Source: Anadara kagoshimensis | Taxonomy: Eukaryota > Mollusca > Bivalvia > Arcoida > Arcidae | DNA length: 64,000 bases | Direction: 5' to 3' | NCBI GenBank assembly: GCA_021292105.1 | Contig: CM037871.1 | Span: 52,056,700-52,120,699 of the forward strand | Shown: in pieces, positions 1 through 10,461 of the stretch | Layout of the letters: each line of letters begins with the position of its first letter | How positions within the stretch are numbered: position 1 is the stretch's first letter | Notes under the pieces: generated by a model | The model's input: the letters and a program-made list of their open reading frames with translations, nothing else | The model's database searches: none | Told to the model about the DNA's origin: nothing | Translations under genes and position numbers: made by a program

Positions 1-463
1 TTTATAATACCAAAATTTGATAATGGTATGAATCAGCGAAATCCTGTATCATTATTTCTCAAAGAAAATGCATATTCATTGCAAACCTCTATAGATATAA
101 TTTTAAAAATAATTTAAAAGGGGAGACAACTTCTTAATTGGCAAATAAGTGATGTTGATATGTTTACATATGATTGATGTCATATCTATTTACTGATAAA
201 GCAAAAAATAAGAACAAGAGGCCCATGGACCTTAATGCTCACCTGAAGATATGGCCTGTACCTCCTGAAGAAGTCCAATAGTCAACTACATTCATTACAA
301 GGACTTTTGGCTCAGCCAGGTAAGCTACAAATTCAGTCACAGTTTCTCACCTGTCCATTAGATACTACCTTCAGGCTGTTTAGGCAGGCTGCACTGTATC
401 AAAAAACTGAGGGCTGTTTAAAAATTGTCAAAAATATACATGTACATATAAAATGTAACTTAC
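1..463. other. Intron with dispersed repeat fragment
   Basis: Intron 5 of the minus-strand hydrolase gene. Bases about 215-340 (reading gaggcccatgg, then ctcacctga) resemble a short dispersed element of the type frequent in bivalve introns. No exon is seen. Confidence 0.4.
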
Positions 464-514
464 TTCATACGGTCTATCACTAAATCCTAGACCAGCTCTG
501 TCATAAACACATAC
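464..514 (-). CDS. Alpha/beta hydrolase exon 5
   Basis: Exactly 17 codons between acceptor ctgttacag and donor GAA|GTAAGT. It encodes VCVYDRAGLGFSDRPYE, the most diagnostic motif of the fold in this gene. The following exon is not in the window. Confidence 0.88.
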
Positions 515-3341
515 CTGTAACAGATAAAGTATCAGTTAGACCTCTCAGAAGGACATTGTAGCTCACCTGTACATCTAAACTATCAAAATTTTAACTGAAA
601 GCTCAAATATTTGTCCCTCTGAAATCTATAACCAAAACATTGAATGATTATGGTGAAATATTTAACCAAACTTTAAAAACTGAATGCTATGAAGAAATCT
701 TTATAAAAAAACATTAACATTGGATTAAAAGTATAAAATTACTGAGAGCTGCTCATATGTTAAGACTTGCAAGTCCCAATATGAATGCAACATTCACTTA
801 CATGACTGCAGATCTACTGAAGATAATTTTTAATGAAGTTGCTCACCAGTATTAAAAATTTCGGAATAAACTGAAAAATATCATGAATCATGTAATTTTT
901 AAATTTAAATACTTTATACAATCAGTTATTACCCTTGCATTTTTTGCAATTTTAGGTACAACAAAAGTCCAAACATCTGATGTCATTCCTGCAGGTGCTT
1001 CAAATATCACTACAATATAGAAAAAATTCAGAATCTACACTACTGTCCCTCTTGAAAGGCTGATACATGTACATGTTTTTTTTAATAATTGCTTACAGTT
1101 ATATATACCTCACCATTTCTACCTTTATAATAAATTATAAATAATATAAAAGAACTCAACACTCAACGTACTGCAAGTGGAGGTTTTATTTGGATCAACT
1201 AGTTTCTCCGGCGAAACTAGTTGATCCAAATTAAACCTCCACTTGCTGTCCATTGAGTGTTGAGTTCTTTATATTATTTATAATTATTATTTATTTAGAA
1301 AGTCATTACTGAATCCAATAGGATCCAACAACAGACTCTAACAACACAATTTGGTTCACTTCATTGCTGTTTTACCTTCATAATAAGGTATGGGGAATAT
1401 GACAAATTTTAAAACGTAAATGCTGATGTACATAATGATTAGAACTAACAAGCAACTGTAGTCTCATGGCTGATTCTTTGATTGGACAGAAACCAACTGA
1501 ACATATTCATGATACTAGTTTACTAGAACCTTTAATGCAGCAATGATCACAAAACATTCAAATTAACATGAACATGGTCAACAATGACCAATACATGTAT
1601 TTATCTGTTTTGAACCTTTTATACAACATGCATACAGATTACACTGCCTCACTGCTTCCAAAGTTTGGAGAATAAATGGTATAAACAATATCCCCCCATG
1701 GGGCATGATAAAAGTTTACTTCATAACAAAAGATTTCATTATTTTTAATGTTACTAATAGCAATAATAGACTATAAAGGAATATAATATCAGCATGAACT
1801 ATATGATACATGGTACCAGAATTTCTGAATAGATATATAATAAATTTTCACTAACCTGTTGGTGGACCATGACCTTCACATTTCATATACAACTTCTGGC
1901 CCCATCCAATGTCATAAAATTCACCTTAAAAAATATAATACATCTATTTAGAGCCCCTTGCAAGCTTAAAGTGTTATGAATGGACAGTTTGTAATTGATA
2001 AATGTTTAAGGACAAACACTTGAACAATTTAATTGTGAATTATAATTTTTCATGGTGTTATTGTTTAGGGTTTTGTAAGCTTTGTCATCCAAAAATCCAT
2101 CGAATATTTTTTATATCTAAAAATATTTATTCAAAATTTTAATTATTATGTACCATACATACCAGTTTCTGGTTTAAGTGCAGTTATCTCCCTTTGAATT
2201 GATGCATAGTTCAAGAATGGTGGTGCAATGATAATCAAGATTAAAACTTGAAAAAAAGTTATCAACCGTTTACATCCTCCTTTTTTGGAATCAGTTTTAG
2301 ATGTATTATAACTTGCTGAGGCCTTAAAATAAAATACATTAAAATACATAATGATACATGTAGTCTGGTAACTTAAAAAATAATTCATTAATTCATTCAC
2401 TGTTTAGACATCTTTACGAAGCCTTTAGGCTTGTATGGGTGCATTTTAATCTCTGAACTGTTGTGCTAGTGTCAGCCAGATCGATCACACTAGGCTTCCA
2501 TAACATGGCCATAACTGGCATTGTGTATTTTGTGCATATCTACTTTGTAACACACAATCAAGACTAAATCTTAGGTACTAGATTACGAAGTAACTTGCTC
2601 AAGGCCACAACATGCCTTCAAAACTTTTAGATCTTTAGTCCAACACTCCACGACCTAAACCACAGTAAATCCCAGTAAGGATCTTAAAACGCTTTGCATT
2701 TCAGTTTCTGACTAAGAGGGTATTACTTTGGTGTTCATTAATTGCAACAAAATGCACAACAGTATATGACATGATATAATATTTATTGATTTTCAAAAGC
2801 TTAAAAAATGTGCTCCACTGCAGATGGCTTAAATAGTAGTTTGCATTTCCATGATATCATAGTGCAAGTAAGTTTGTAAGCTCACTTGCCATAAATAGAT
2901 TTTTTCTGTGTATTCTGGTTTTCTTCACTATCTCTGAACTGACTTTTTATATATTATAGGTATTGTTTTTTTTATATTATAAGAAACTGGGCCCTGTAGT
3001 TTCAACAAGAGTTTTGGAACCCTGTGACCTCTCAACTGCAGATAGGGCTGTCATTGATAGATCAATATATCATCATTATTATTATTATTATTTATCAATA
3101 AAAGCCATTGATACAATATATTGATAAATTTTTTTAGTATTGATATCACAAAAATGGCCATCAGTAGTCCATGACACAGAGATTAAACTGGCTGTAAATG
3201 TATAATAATTACAACCAATCATTTTAATGCCTCTCAAAACCAAATGACATACAAAGCAAAGTTCATATATATTATAAGAAACATTTAAGAAGACAACAGA
3301 CATGCCAAATATTAGTGGAAATAATCTGTTTATAAAAGATT

Positions 3342-3401
<60 letters not shown>

Positions 3402-3755
3402 ATTTATCGACATATTTTCAGTTGATATATCAATGTTCAAATTCTTATCATTGACAGCTCTAGTACAGTTGATTCTATTTCAACTATCAGCGTATGATGC
3501 GGAGAATCAAGGTAAAATAGTGATAACCAAGTCCAACATTTTTAAACTGCCTGTGGTAGAAAAAGCAAACCGTCTCCCAAATCAGAATGAGGGGGCTGTT
3601 AAAAATTTCGGCCCTCTGGTTACTAAAATAATTGATAAAATATCTATATATCTCGATTTGACACCAGTCACCTTTCTTTCATTTTTCTCCTCAACACCAT
3701 TTGAATTTTGATCAGCTAGACGAGATGGTGGTTTAGCCAAAGTTCGCTTTTTCAT
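464..3755 (-). CDS. Membrane-anchored alpha/beta hydrolase, 5' exons 1-5 (partial gene)
   Basis: Five exons join with consistent phases: 3672-3755, 2163-2322, 1856-1924, 933-1009 and 464-514. The predicted protein has a basic, polar N-terminus of about 45 residues, one hydrophobic segment (about residues 48-68, rich in I, L and F) and then a lumenal or extracellular hydrolase-like part. The motif YDRAGLGFSDRP in exon 5 is the conserved loop after strand beta-4 of the alpha/beta-hydrolase fold, and GQKLYMKCEGHGPPTVI matches the strand that begins such domains. The nucleophile elbow (GxSxG), the acid and the histidine should lie left of position 464, outside the window, so activity and substrate cannot be judged. 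The topology (short cytoplasmic tail, signal anchor, outward catalytic domain) is inferred. The ATG has A at -3 and lies 63 bp from a divergent plus-strand ATG. No frame breaks are visible. Confidence 0.8.
515..932. other. Intron 4 of hydrolase gene
   Basis: AT-rich sequence; I see nothing recognisable in it. Confidence 0.6.
933..1009 (-). CDS. Alpha/beta hydrolase exon 4
   Basis: 77 nt with acceptor attgtag and donor AGG|GTAATA. It encodes VIFEAPAGMTSDVWTFVVPK..., the oxyanion-hole strand (the family usually shows a hydrophobic strand followed by a small-residue/G turn here). It ends in phase 0. Confidence 0.85.
1134..1284. repeat. Palindromic foldback element (MITE-like)
   Basis: Two arms of about 72 nt are near-perfect inverted repeats around a centre at 1208-1212 (tccgg). 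The left arm reads agaactcaacactcaac and the right arm gttgagtgttgagttct. It lies inside intron 3 of the hydrolase gene, so the pre-mRNA would carry a long hairpin. Confidence 0.85.
1285..1855. other. Rest of hydrolase intron 3
   Basis: AT-rich intronic sequence without recognisable features. Confidence 0.6.
1856..1924 (-). CDS. Alpha/beta hydrolase exon 3
   Basis: 69 nt, phase 1 in and phase 1 out, with acceptor tttttaag and donor G|GTTAGT. It encodes EFYDIGWGQKLYMKCEGHG, the first beta strands of the hydrolase domain. Confidence 0.8.
2163..2322 (-). CDS. Alpha/beta hydrolase exon 2 (transmembrane segment)
   Basis: 160 nt between an acceptor (tattttaag) and donor G|GTATGT. It encodes a lysine-rich stretch (SKKGGCKR) followed by the hydrophobic segment LITFFQVLILIIIAPPF, which is the signal anchor. 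It ends in phase 1. Confidence 0.8.
2440..2720 (-). repeat. Possible SINE-like dispersed repeat
   Basis: Relatively GC-richer block inside intron 1 of the hydrolase gene. Read on the minus strand it has tRNA-flavoured wording near 2640-2665 (ggtttaggtcgtggagtgt). It is weak and could be another dispersed repeat. Confidence 0.25.
3043..3462. mobile_element. Short TIR element (hAT-like ends) with internal (TA)n
   Basis: The ends are inverted repeats: left gggctgtcattgata (3045) and right tatcattgacagctc (3446-3460), 13 of 15 positions matching. Internal sequence is rich in atatatc/gatatat plus a (TA)n tract at 3349-3399. The GGGCTGTCA-type terminus resembles hAT-derived miniature elements. I found no clear target-site duplication. 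It lies in intron 1 of the hydrolase gene. Confidence 0.5.
3672..3755 (-). CDS. Alpha/beta hydrolase exon 1 (start codon)
   Basis: 28 codons from ATG at 3755 (MKKRTLAKPPSRLADQ...) to a donor reading AAG|GTGACT. The peptide is basic and then acidic, a cytoplasmic tail without a signal peptide. It ends in phase 0, matching exon 2. Confidence 0.7.
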
Positions 3756-3818
3756 GATTGCCGAAAATACCCACGTTTTTAATGTACACGGAAGTCGGTG
3801 CAAAATACTAATCCGACA
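3756..3818. promoter_or_regulatory. Putative bidirectional promoter between divergent genes
   Basis: Only 63 bp separate the minus-strand hydrolase ATG and the plus-strand Tim-like ATG, so the core promoter and 5' leaders must overlap here or in the first exons. It contains cacggaagt (3787-3795), close to the ETS/GABP consensus, a site known to be common in animal bidirectional promoters of mitochondrial genes. No TATA box is seen. Confidence 0.5.
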
Positions 3819-3876
3819 ATGGTAAAGGAGACGGTACGCAGCTGTTTCCGAGATTTCGTTTTACGATACAACAAAG
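3819..3876 (+). CDS. First coding exon of a TIMM10B-like small Tim protein (partial)
   Basis: 19 codons, MVKETVRSCFRDFVLRYNK, ending in phase 1 at a consensus donor AAAG|GTATGT. The ATG context is strong (A at -3, G at +4). FRDF-x-L-x-YN resembles the start of TIMM10B/Tim9b, an inner-membrane chaperone of the mitochondrial carrier-import machinery, where the twin CX3C motif follows immediately. That motif would lie in exon 2, which I did not find downstream, so the assignment rests on a short match plus good start and donor sites. The exon is head to head with the hydrolase gene. Alternatively it is the start of an unrelated gene. Confidence 0.45.
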
Positions 3877-4042
3877 GTATGTCCAATAAAGTAATTCGAT
3901 CGCTTTTTTCCTTTAAAGTTATTTATAAAATTTAAATATCAATGTAAATATATTATATATCTTGACGTGTTACTGATCTGAGCCAAAAATCGGGAATATT
4001 CAGTTTCAACATACATGTTTTTTTATAAGAATTGTATACCCT

Positions 4043-4230
4043 ATACAGTTCATCCTGCCTTAAAAGTCACCTCTATATAAAGACCACCTGCTTATAAAGG
4101 CCAGTAGAATTGTATTCCAATTGTCTTCATTCATACTGTTTGAACCTGTATATAAAGGCCTCTTGTCCTAAAGGTATTTTTCTGGTTCCCTAGCTTGAGT
4201 CGCCTTTATAGCCGACAGGTTTGACTGTAT
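4043..4230. mobile_element. Family B MITE-like element, copy 1
   Basis: Begins tatacagttcatcctgcc and ends gacaggtttgactgtata, imperfect terminal inverted repeats. The interior has the family's recurring words cctttata and ttgaacctgtatataaag. Related copies are at 8545-8729, 24971-25175 and 29873-30061, with a fragment at 19770-19832. Confidence 0.7.
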
Positions 4231-4420
4231 ATGCATCCCATACAGTTAAAACGTTTGTTTTAAAGACGTTTTATCAAAAATAGAAATCCGATGGTATGAA
4301 TTGTAGCCCTGCAAGGTTGTAAAATATAATATTAAACCCTACCATTCAAACTAGCATCATGACTGAAACAAACTGACAATGATGGAAACGATTTTGGTCT
4401 GACCAAGAAATGGACATGAT

Positions 4421-4580
4421 AGACGCGACAATCTAAAGACCCTCTCAGCACATTGTGCTAGGTGCACTGACAGAGGAAGGTAAAAAAAATCTGCAACTTC
4501 ACCTTTAGTCGGTCACGTCTCGATATAAGTGAAATATACAATCAATCAATCAATCAATCAATCCACTAATCAATCCACTA
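4421..4580 (+). repeat. SINE 3' region with (AATC)n tail
   Basis: Ends with ctcgatataagtgaaatat followed by an (atca)n tail at 4541-4590. The same 3' words occur at 29311-29329, which indicates a shared SINE family of the tRNA-related type typical of molluscs. The plus-strand open frame over the tail is an artefact. Confidence 0.55.
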
Positions 4581-4590
4581 ATCAATCAAT

Positions 4591-5182
4591 GAACGATAAC
4601 TCCATCTCGGAGTATAACACAGAGGTGAGATGCCTACTGTTCAACATCTATAAGAAGGTTGTATTAATGTTTTTCTACACTGAACCAAAACATTATGGCC
4701 AGCGTAGTTCTAGTGCATTGATCATAACAAAGGAAATCCTGCTTATTAGCCATAAATAACACAGGAAATTTGAAACAATTATATATCAGTTTGTACAATT
4801 ATTCGGTATTTAGTTTCCCAATTCATGATAATTGTGTTAGTGTTTTCGGGAACTATTAATTAGCATAAATTTTCAAAAGTTACACTAATTTAATATTGTT
4901 CTGCATAAAATATGAAAATCAAACTAGTAATAGCTGTTGAAAACTATTATCATTTTAATGTAATTTCATTACACGGACTTCATTTTGCCCCTCTTAGATT
5001 CTATGCAAAATGTAAAATTTTTGAAAAAGTACTGTTTTCACAGAAATAATAAAAATGGCTCGATTCCATCATGTTGAGGATTTTCAGTTCAAATTAAAGT
5101 TTGAATGGGGGGTTCAGAATGAAGTCTCACCGAAAGGAAACGCAACTATAATAGTTTGTGATTATGTCATGGTGGTTTTGAA
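4591..5182. other. Non-coding, nothing recognised
   Basis: AT-rich sequence with no supported exon. Confidence 0.5.
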
Positions 5183-5217
5183 TCTCTCTCTCTCACTCTC
5201 TCTCTCTCTCTCTCCAA

Positions 5218-5260
<43 letters not shown>
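5183..5260. repeat. (TC)n followed by (TG)n microsatellites
   Basis: Adjoining dinucleotide tracts, CT-type at 5183-5213 and TG-type at 5218-5260. Confidence 0.95.
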
Positions 5261-5261
<1 letters not shown>

Positions 5262-6413
5262 AAATTCAAAGAACATGAACCCCGGGTCATGACTTTAATA
5301 ACACTGGTTTTTATTAATTGATGACAGGGGATATCAATAATAAAAATGACCAAATGAAATGCATATGCAGGTTTTTTTTAATACAGTGTAAAGCCCAAGC
5401 TTTAACACCGCCTCTCGATATATCAATCATGAACTTTTAAACTATTCTTAAATGTGCTTTATGGATAAAGACACACGGATAATTGAGAGGAAATATAATT
5501 TAATTAATCAAGATGTCAGGGTATTTAAAAAGATCAAAAGTTATGGTCACATCGACACGATCCGCGACTGACCACCATGATGACCAATAGCGATACAGAC
5601 ATTAGAGGTATTAAGGTGGTTATCTATAGTGCGAGATAACATCGTGAATATAAATTAGTTTTTATGCACCAAAGGTTAATGTATTAAAATGGGAGTTTTC
5701 CCATAACAGCGTTTAAATGCGTTTGTCATCCCTTCAACTCACCGTCAGAATATAAATATGTCAATAGGCCCAGAATTGACCCTTACTAATGAAAATAATA
5801 ATAAAAAAAAATAATAAAAAGAACCGCTTTCAAAATACATAATGCCGCGTATCGAAGTTAATGCAACGACATATAGAAACGTTTCTTTCAGGTTTACGAA
5901 AAATCAATATGCATCATAATTTACTGTTAAAACCAAGATGACTATATAGACACATGATGGTAAAATGTTATAGATCGGTTAGGACTCTCTGACCTTAAAA
6001 AATTGACCCTGTGTCCTTGACCTTTGAACCACATACCTAAATGTGGTACACGGTATACGTGCATCCTCTAATACTGGTTTTGGTTTGTTCCAGGTTGGAT
6101 AAAAATCAATCGGTAGATGTGGAAGTTGTAGAGTAGACACGACATTTTGTACATGATTTTGTGACCTTGACTTTTGACATACAAGTCTAATTGTGACAAA
6201 AGGCACATCGTTTTCTTCGTGTCAAGTTTGATCAAAATGCGTTGATAGACATGGAAGTAATAGAGTCGCTAATTGACTGCCACATCTATAGCTGAAGTTT
6301 GATCTAACTTGCCACAAGTGTATACTAACATGAGTCGACATATCGCTACGAAATTTAAAGGTTAAGGTCTCAAGGTCAAATGACTCAAATCTTGGTTCCG
6401 CTCAAGAGACTTC
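5261..6413. repeat. Non-coding; contains a gaccttgaccttt-type dispersed repeat
   Basis: From about 5985 to 6400 the sequence has recurring words such as gaccttgacctttgaa, ttgaccttgacttttgac and caaggtcaaatgac, as in a widespread bivalve dispersed repeat. The left half shows nothing recognisable. Confidence 0.4.
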
Positions 6414-6449
6414 ACACACACACACACACACACACACGCGCGCGCGCGC
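6414..6449. repeat. (AC)n/(GC)n microsatellite
   Basis: Run of acac followed by gcgc. Confidence 0.95.
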
Positions 6450-6633
6450 CTTAACTTAGCAATTATTTGTCATGAAGTGGTCTTTATAGATGGGTTGTAT
6501 AATGTTATTTTATCAAGCAAGTATTGGCACAAATTGCTCTAAAATACATGTTCGTGTATACATTTTGGCATAAACACACATGCTTTTGATCATGCATTAA
6601 TGCTATGCGAATTAATGAACATTATAAAATAGA

Positions 6634-6889
6634 GTACAGATATGTCGATAGTTTAACATTAAGCTATCGAATTAGTACCAAAGCGACAGCCCAGTCCCTC
6701 GTTATCGACATATCGACTGATTTTCTGTGTCTGCTTTCTATTTCTCGATGACTTTTCAGCCACTAAAACCACTCGGCATCCGAGTCTCGACTCCTTTTCG
6801 TTAGCTCAGTGTTAAACTTTCGACAGATCTGTACTGTATATCTCCTTTTCGTTAGCTCTGTGTCAAACTTTCGACAGGTCTGTACTGTA
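6634..6889. mobile_element. Family A TIR element, copy 1
   Basis: Left end tacagatatgtcgatagttt; right end aactttcgacaggtctgta. The right end is present twice (about 6799-6832 and 6848-6886), a local duplication of one terminus. Confidence 0.75.
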
Positions 6890-8544
6890 TATATACAAAT
6901 TAAACCTCTTTGTTACATCTTATTCTTTGACGTTTAATAGGTAAGTATAAATCTGTGTTTATTGACAATAAAAATGAATTAAATGTGTCCCTCTAGGCGG
7001 CATTGCGACATTAATGATCATTCGTATTTCACTAATGAGCCAGTTTTATAAAGCAGGTGTAAATATAAAAGAAAAAGTGCACGGAATGTCATAATCACCG
7101 GCGTGATTATTTCAAATGTCTGCAAATAAAATAATAATCCACTCTTAGTAAAATCTATTGCATTTTTTTTGTGTTTTTGTTGTTGTTTTATATGTTTTCA
7201 TCTCGGCAGGTGCTCTCCTTTGACACAGATGACCTCGGCCTTTGAAGTTGGTGCTGAAGGCAAGATGACACGATGTCTGAACAGCGGTGGAGGGATCGGT
7301 CATATCTTTAAAATAGCCCATTAATTGAGAGTCCTTGTTTATATTCGCAAAATAAAACTAAAAACTGTAAATAGAATTTTAATTCACGATCAGTAAACTT
7401 TCACGATATGCTTTGCTTGATTGATTGATTGACTGATTGATTGGACAGGATTTTCCGTCCTAGTCTAGATTATTTTACTTATATTGGGACTACCTATAGG
7501 TGTGTGAAGTGAAAGATATTTTTATTTTGCAATGTGCGCACAGGGCAATATGCAGGATGGGTTCTTAGCGTTCCACGCCTACTGTGACAAAAGTCATTGG
7601 TTTTCAGTTCTCTTCTGAAGGAGTCGGTGACTTTCATTTCTAAATCTCGAGTGCTTTGTAACAACTCCTAATGAAGTCCGACGCCTAATGAAGTCCTGAC
7701 TTCATTGGGCGTTGGCAATTTCGACGCCCAATGAAGTCCACAAATTGGGGCTCCAGAAGAGGACTCTTTTTGATATTGTGCTTCTCAAAAGAACAGTCAA
7801 TACCTATTCTCAAGTCTTGGTCAGACCTAGTTGGGTTTTGCCATATGCTTTGTAGCCATGTCCTGTAGTTAAAGACATTCTGAACATGCGAAACATTGTT
7901 ATTGTTTGAGAAAACTAGAGCAGCAGCTTAATGAAATCCTTCCATGTAGTAAAATCATATGTTTCGCCATAAAACCACTTTTGATAATAGAATGTGAGAC
8001 ATACACTAAAGACATAGTTGAAAAAATCAAATGTTTGAAATTCTGACGCGATAAAGAGAAAATTCAGAAAAAAATATTATCAAACCTAATTACTGCTAGA
8101 GGCAAGCGATTTATAATGCTTAAAATCCACCTACTTCAAAACTTCAAACGAATTAAAAATTATTAAGATATAGATATAAATGTGTGTATTGTATGTGTTT
8201 TGTAGGAGGTATATGATTAAATGAATACTTTTGCGTCTGTCAAAATTATTATTTTAGTTCACTTATATATCGATACCACATGTAACAGAAATTTATATCT
8301 TTTGTAATAATTAGTTAAAATTTGGTTTTCTTGTTCTCAAGAGATACAGAACGGCGGGTTTAAAGGTCTCAAACTAATGACAGTTTGGCTTTCATAAACA
8401 AAATTCCCATGGAACAATCAATTCATTTTTTCCAAGTCCCCAGATATATATGATAACCCATCTCTAGCATGTATGTAACTCACTAAATGTGTTATGGCTA
8501 TTTCGAGATAGCTACAATTAGCAAAAACACGTCTAGATATTGCT
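6890..8544. other. Non-coding; one weak exon candidate and small inverted repeats
   Basis: No gene supported. A small cluster of inverted gacgcc-aatgaagtc words lies at 7675-7740. A GC-richer block after a good acceptor (ctcggcag at 7203-7210) stays open for 38 codons to a TAA at about 7322-7324. The remainder is AT-rich. Confidence 0.4.
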
Positions 8545-8729
8545 ATACAGTCAAACTTGTCTATAAAAGCCACCCAAGGGAACCAGTAAAAGTGACCTTT
8601 ATGGGCAGGTGACCTTTATATACATGTTCAAATAATATGAATAAATATCAATTGGGATACAATTCTACTGGTCTTTATAAGCAGGTAACCCTTATATAGA
8701 GGTGGACTTTAAGGCAGGTTGGACTGTAT
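8545..8729. mobile_element. Family B MITE-like element, copy 2
   Basis: Ends acagtcaaacttgtctata and ggcaggttggactgta. Inside are ctttatgggcaggtgacc and its partial inverse ctttataagcaggtaacc. Inverted orientation relative to copy 1. Confidence 0.75.
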
Positions 8730-9016
8730 TTAGTGATATACTCTATAGACTGCCATTGGTTCTGTGGTTTTAATTCTGGTTTGTTTGGTATAGTAGATTA
8801 AATAGGAAAACTCTTTGTTTGGGAGCCGTGTTCATAATATCTGCGTTTTATTTCTGTGGTGTGAATCAATCGAAATCTGAAATACAAAACGCTTGAATAT
8901 GGCATTCAATTTACAGTTGTAGAGACATCACCAGTACATCGTTAGGGAACTCCAAGATTATACAGTCATCCCAATTGTGCCATAAACATCAGAACGTCGT
9001 AAAGAAACCCTCTCTG
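8730..9016. other. Non-coding
   Basis: Nothing recognised. Confidence 0.5.
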
Positions 9017-9022
9017 ATAATT

Positions 9023-9880
9023 ACGGAAGCCGTGAGGGGACCTTCTGACTTCTCACTTCTGACTTCTTACTTCTGATTTCTTAAATCATATTATGATAAA
9101 ACCAAAATCATATAAAGATTAAACTAAATCATGTAATGATAAATTCAAATAATCTAATGATAAAACCAAACCATTTAATGGCAAAACCAAACCATATAAT
9201 ATTAAAACCAAATAATATCAAGGTAAATCCAAATAAAACAATGACAAAACCATATAATATAATGAAAAATGAATACATATAGTCTTTTTAATGCCATGTG
9301 GGACAGCTGTGGCGTTCCATAGAAATACTGCTTTTTATTAATTTCTTTTATCAAATGTTTTATAATAAAAAGTCAGATCTGGAGTCTTTTACGCGCACAG
9401 AGGGAGGCCTTCTCTGTAAACTGGGCGTCGGCTTATTTAGCTCTGTTTAAGACTTCCTTCCTGTCCGTCGAACTGTTAAAGAAAAAATTGACTATTTGAA
9501 TATAATCATAAATCATTAATTTATTATAATGAACAAAAAATTATTTCATTATTAAATGACTGTTGACTTCTGACTGTTGGCTTCCGATTGTTGACTTCCG
9601 ACTGTTGACTTCCGACTGTTGACTGTTGATATCTGTTAACATAACTATTGACTGTTGACGACTGTTAACTACGGAAGCCGTGTTGTTTTATTTGTATTTA
9701 CCTTTATATTATTTGATTTTAATATTATATGGTTTGGTTTTGTCATTAACTAGTTTGGTTTTATCATAAGATTATTTAAATTTATCATTACATGATTTTG
9801 TTTTATCTTTTAATGGTTTGGTTTTATCATAATATGATTAAAGAAATCAGAAGTCAGAAGGTCCCCTCACGGCTTCCGTA
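9023..9880. mobile_element. 858-bp foldback/TIR element with 6-bp target-site duplication
   Basis: The termini are perfect inverted repeats: tacggaagccgtgagggg at 9023 and cccctcacggcttccgta ending at 9880. They are flanked by gataat on both sides (9017-9022 and 9881-9886), an apparent target-site duplication. The arms continue inward with gatttctt...catattatgataaaacc and its inverse, including many atgataaaaccaaa units. A further internal acggaagccgtg sits at about 9664 beside a (gactgttgacttcc)n tract at 9560-9660. No transposase frame is seen, so it is non-autonomous. Confidence 0.88.
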
Positions 9881-9886
9881 GATAAT

Positions 9887-10252
9887 ACCCTTTTAACAAA
9901 AATATTTTCGACCTTTTACTGCATTGCAAAATCGAAGACAGATTTAGGAGAATCTTCACTACCTTTGTTTTAAAATCCAGAGTAAGTCACTGTATGGAAA
10001 TAGATGAGTAACATATTGGTAACAGATTGAGCGGAATGTCAATATCTGAATGTTTCAAAGATACTAATGACAATTCAGAAGTTTGCCAAATACCTGCGTA
10101 TAATAAAGACTGGCTATGTAAACCTTGGAGAGATCGCAACATAAGTCTGCCATATGTATTGTTCATCTATCTACTAAGTTAAATGATTTGTTTTGATGGA
10201 AAAATGCCATGTGATATTATGTAAGACAACTGCTAATGTTAAGAACACATAG
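9887..10252. other. Non-coding
   Basis: Nothing recognised. Confidence 0.5.
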
Positions 10253-10461
10253 TACAGATCTGTCTAAAGTTTAACACTAAGCTAACGAATTAGTTCCGAA
10301 TCTACAGCTCATTTAGGTCTCTCATTGTCTATATCTCGGCAGCTATTGTCTATCTCTCAGCTGTTTTTCGGTCACTAGCTGTCCATATCTCGGTCTAGCA
10401 GTAGTCGAGCTTCGACTCCTTGTCTTTAGCTCAGTGTTAAACTTTTGACAGGCCTTAACTG
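10253..10461. mobile_element. Family A TIR element, copy 2
   Basis: Left end tacagatctgtctaaagttt with aacactaagctaacgaatta; right end gtgttaaacttttgacagg. Confidence 0.75.

Noticed and set aside
3433-3711. Plus-strand open frame beginning with a signal-peptide-like stretch (MFKFLSLTALVQLILFQLSA) and a possible donor
   Set aside because: Its start lies in the right terminal inverted repeat of the 3043-3462 element, inside an intron of the opposite-strand gene, and its phase does not fit the first papilin-like exon. Probably chance.
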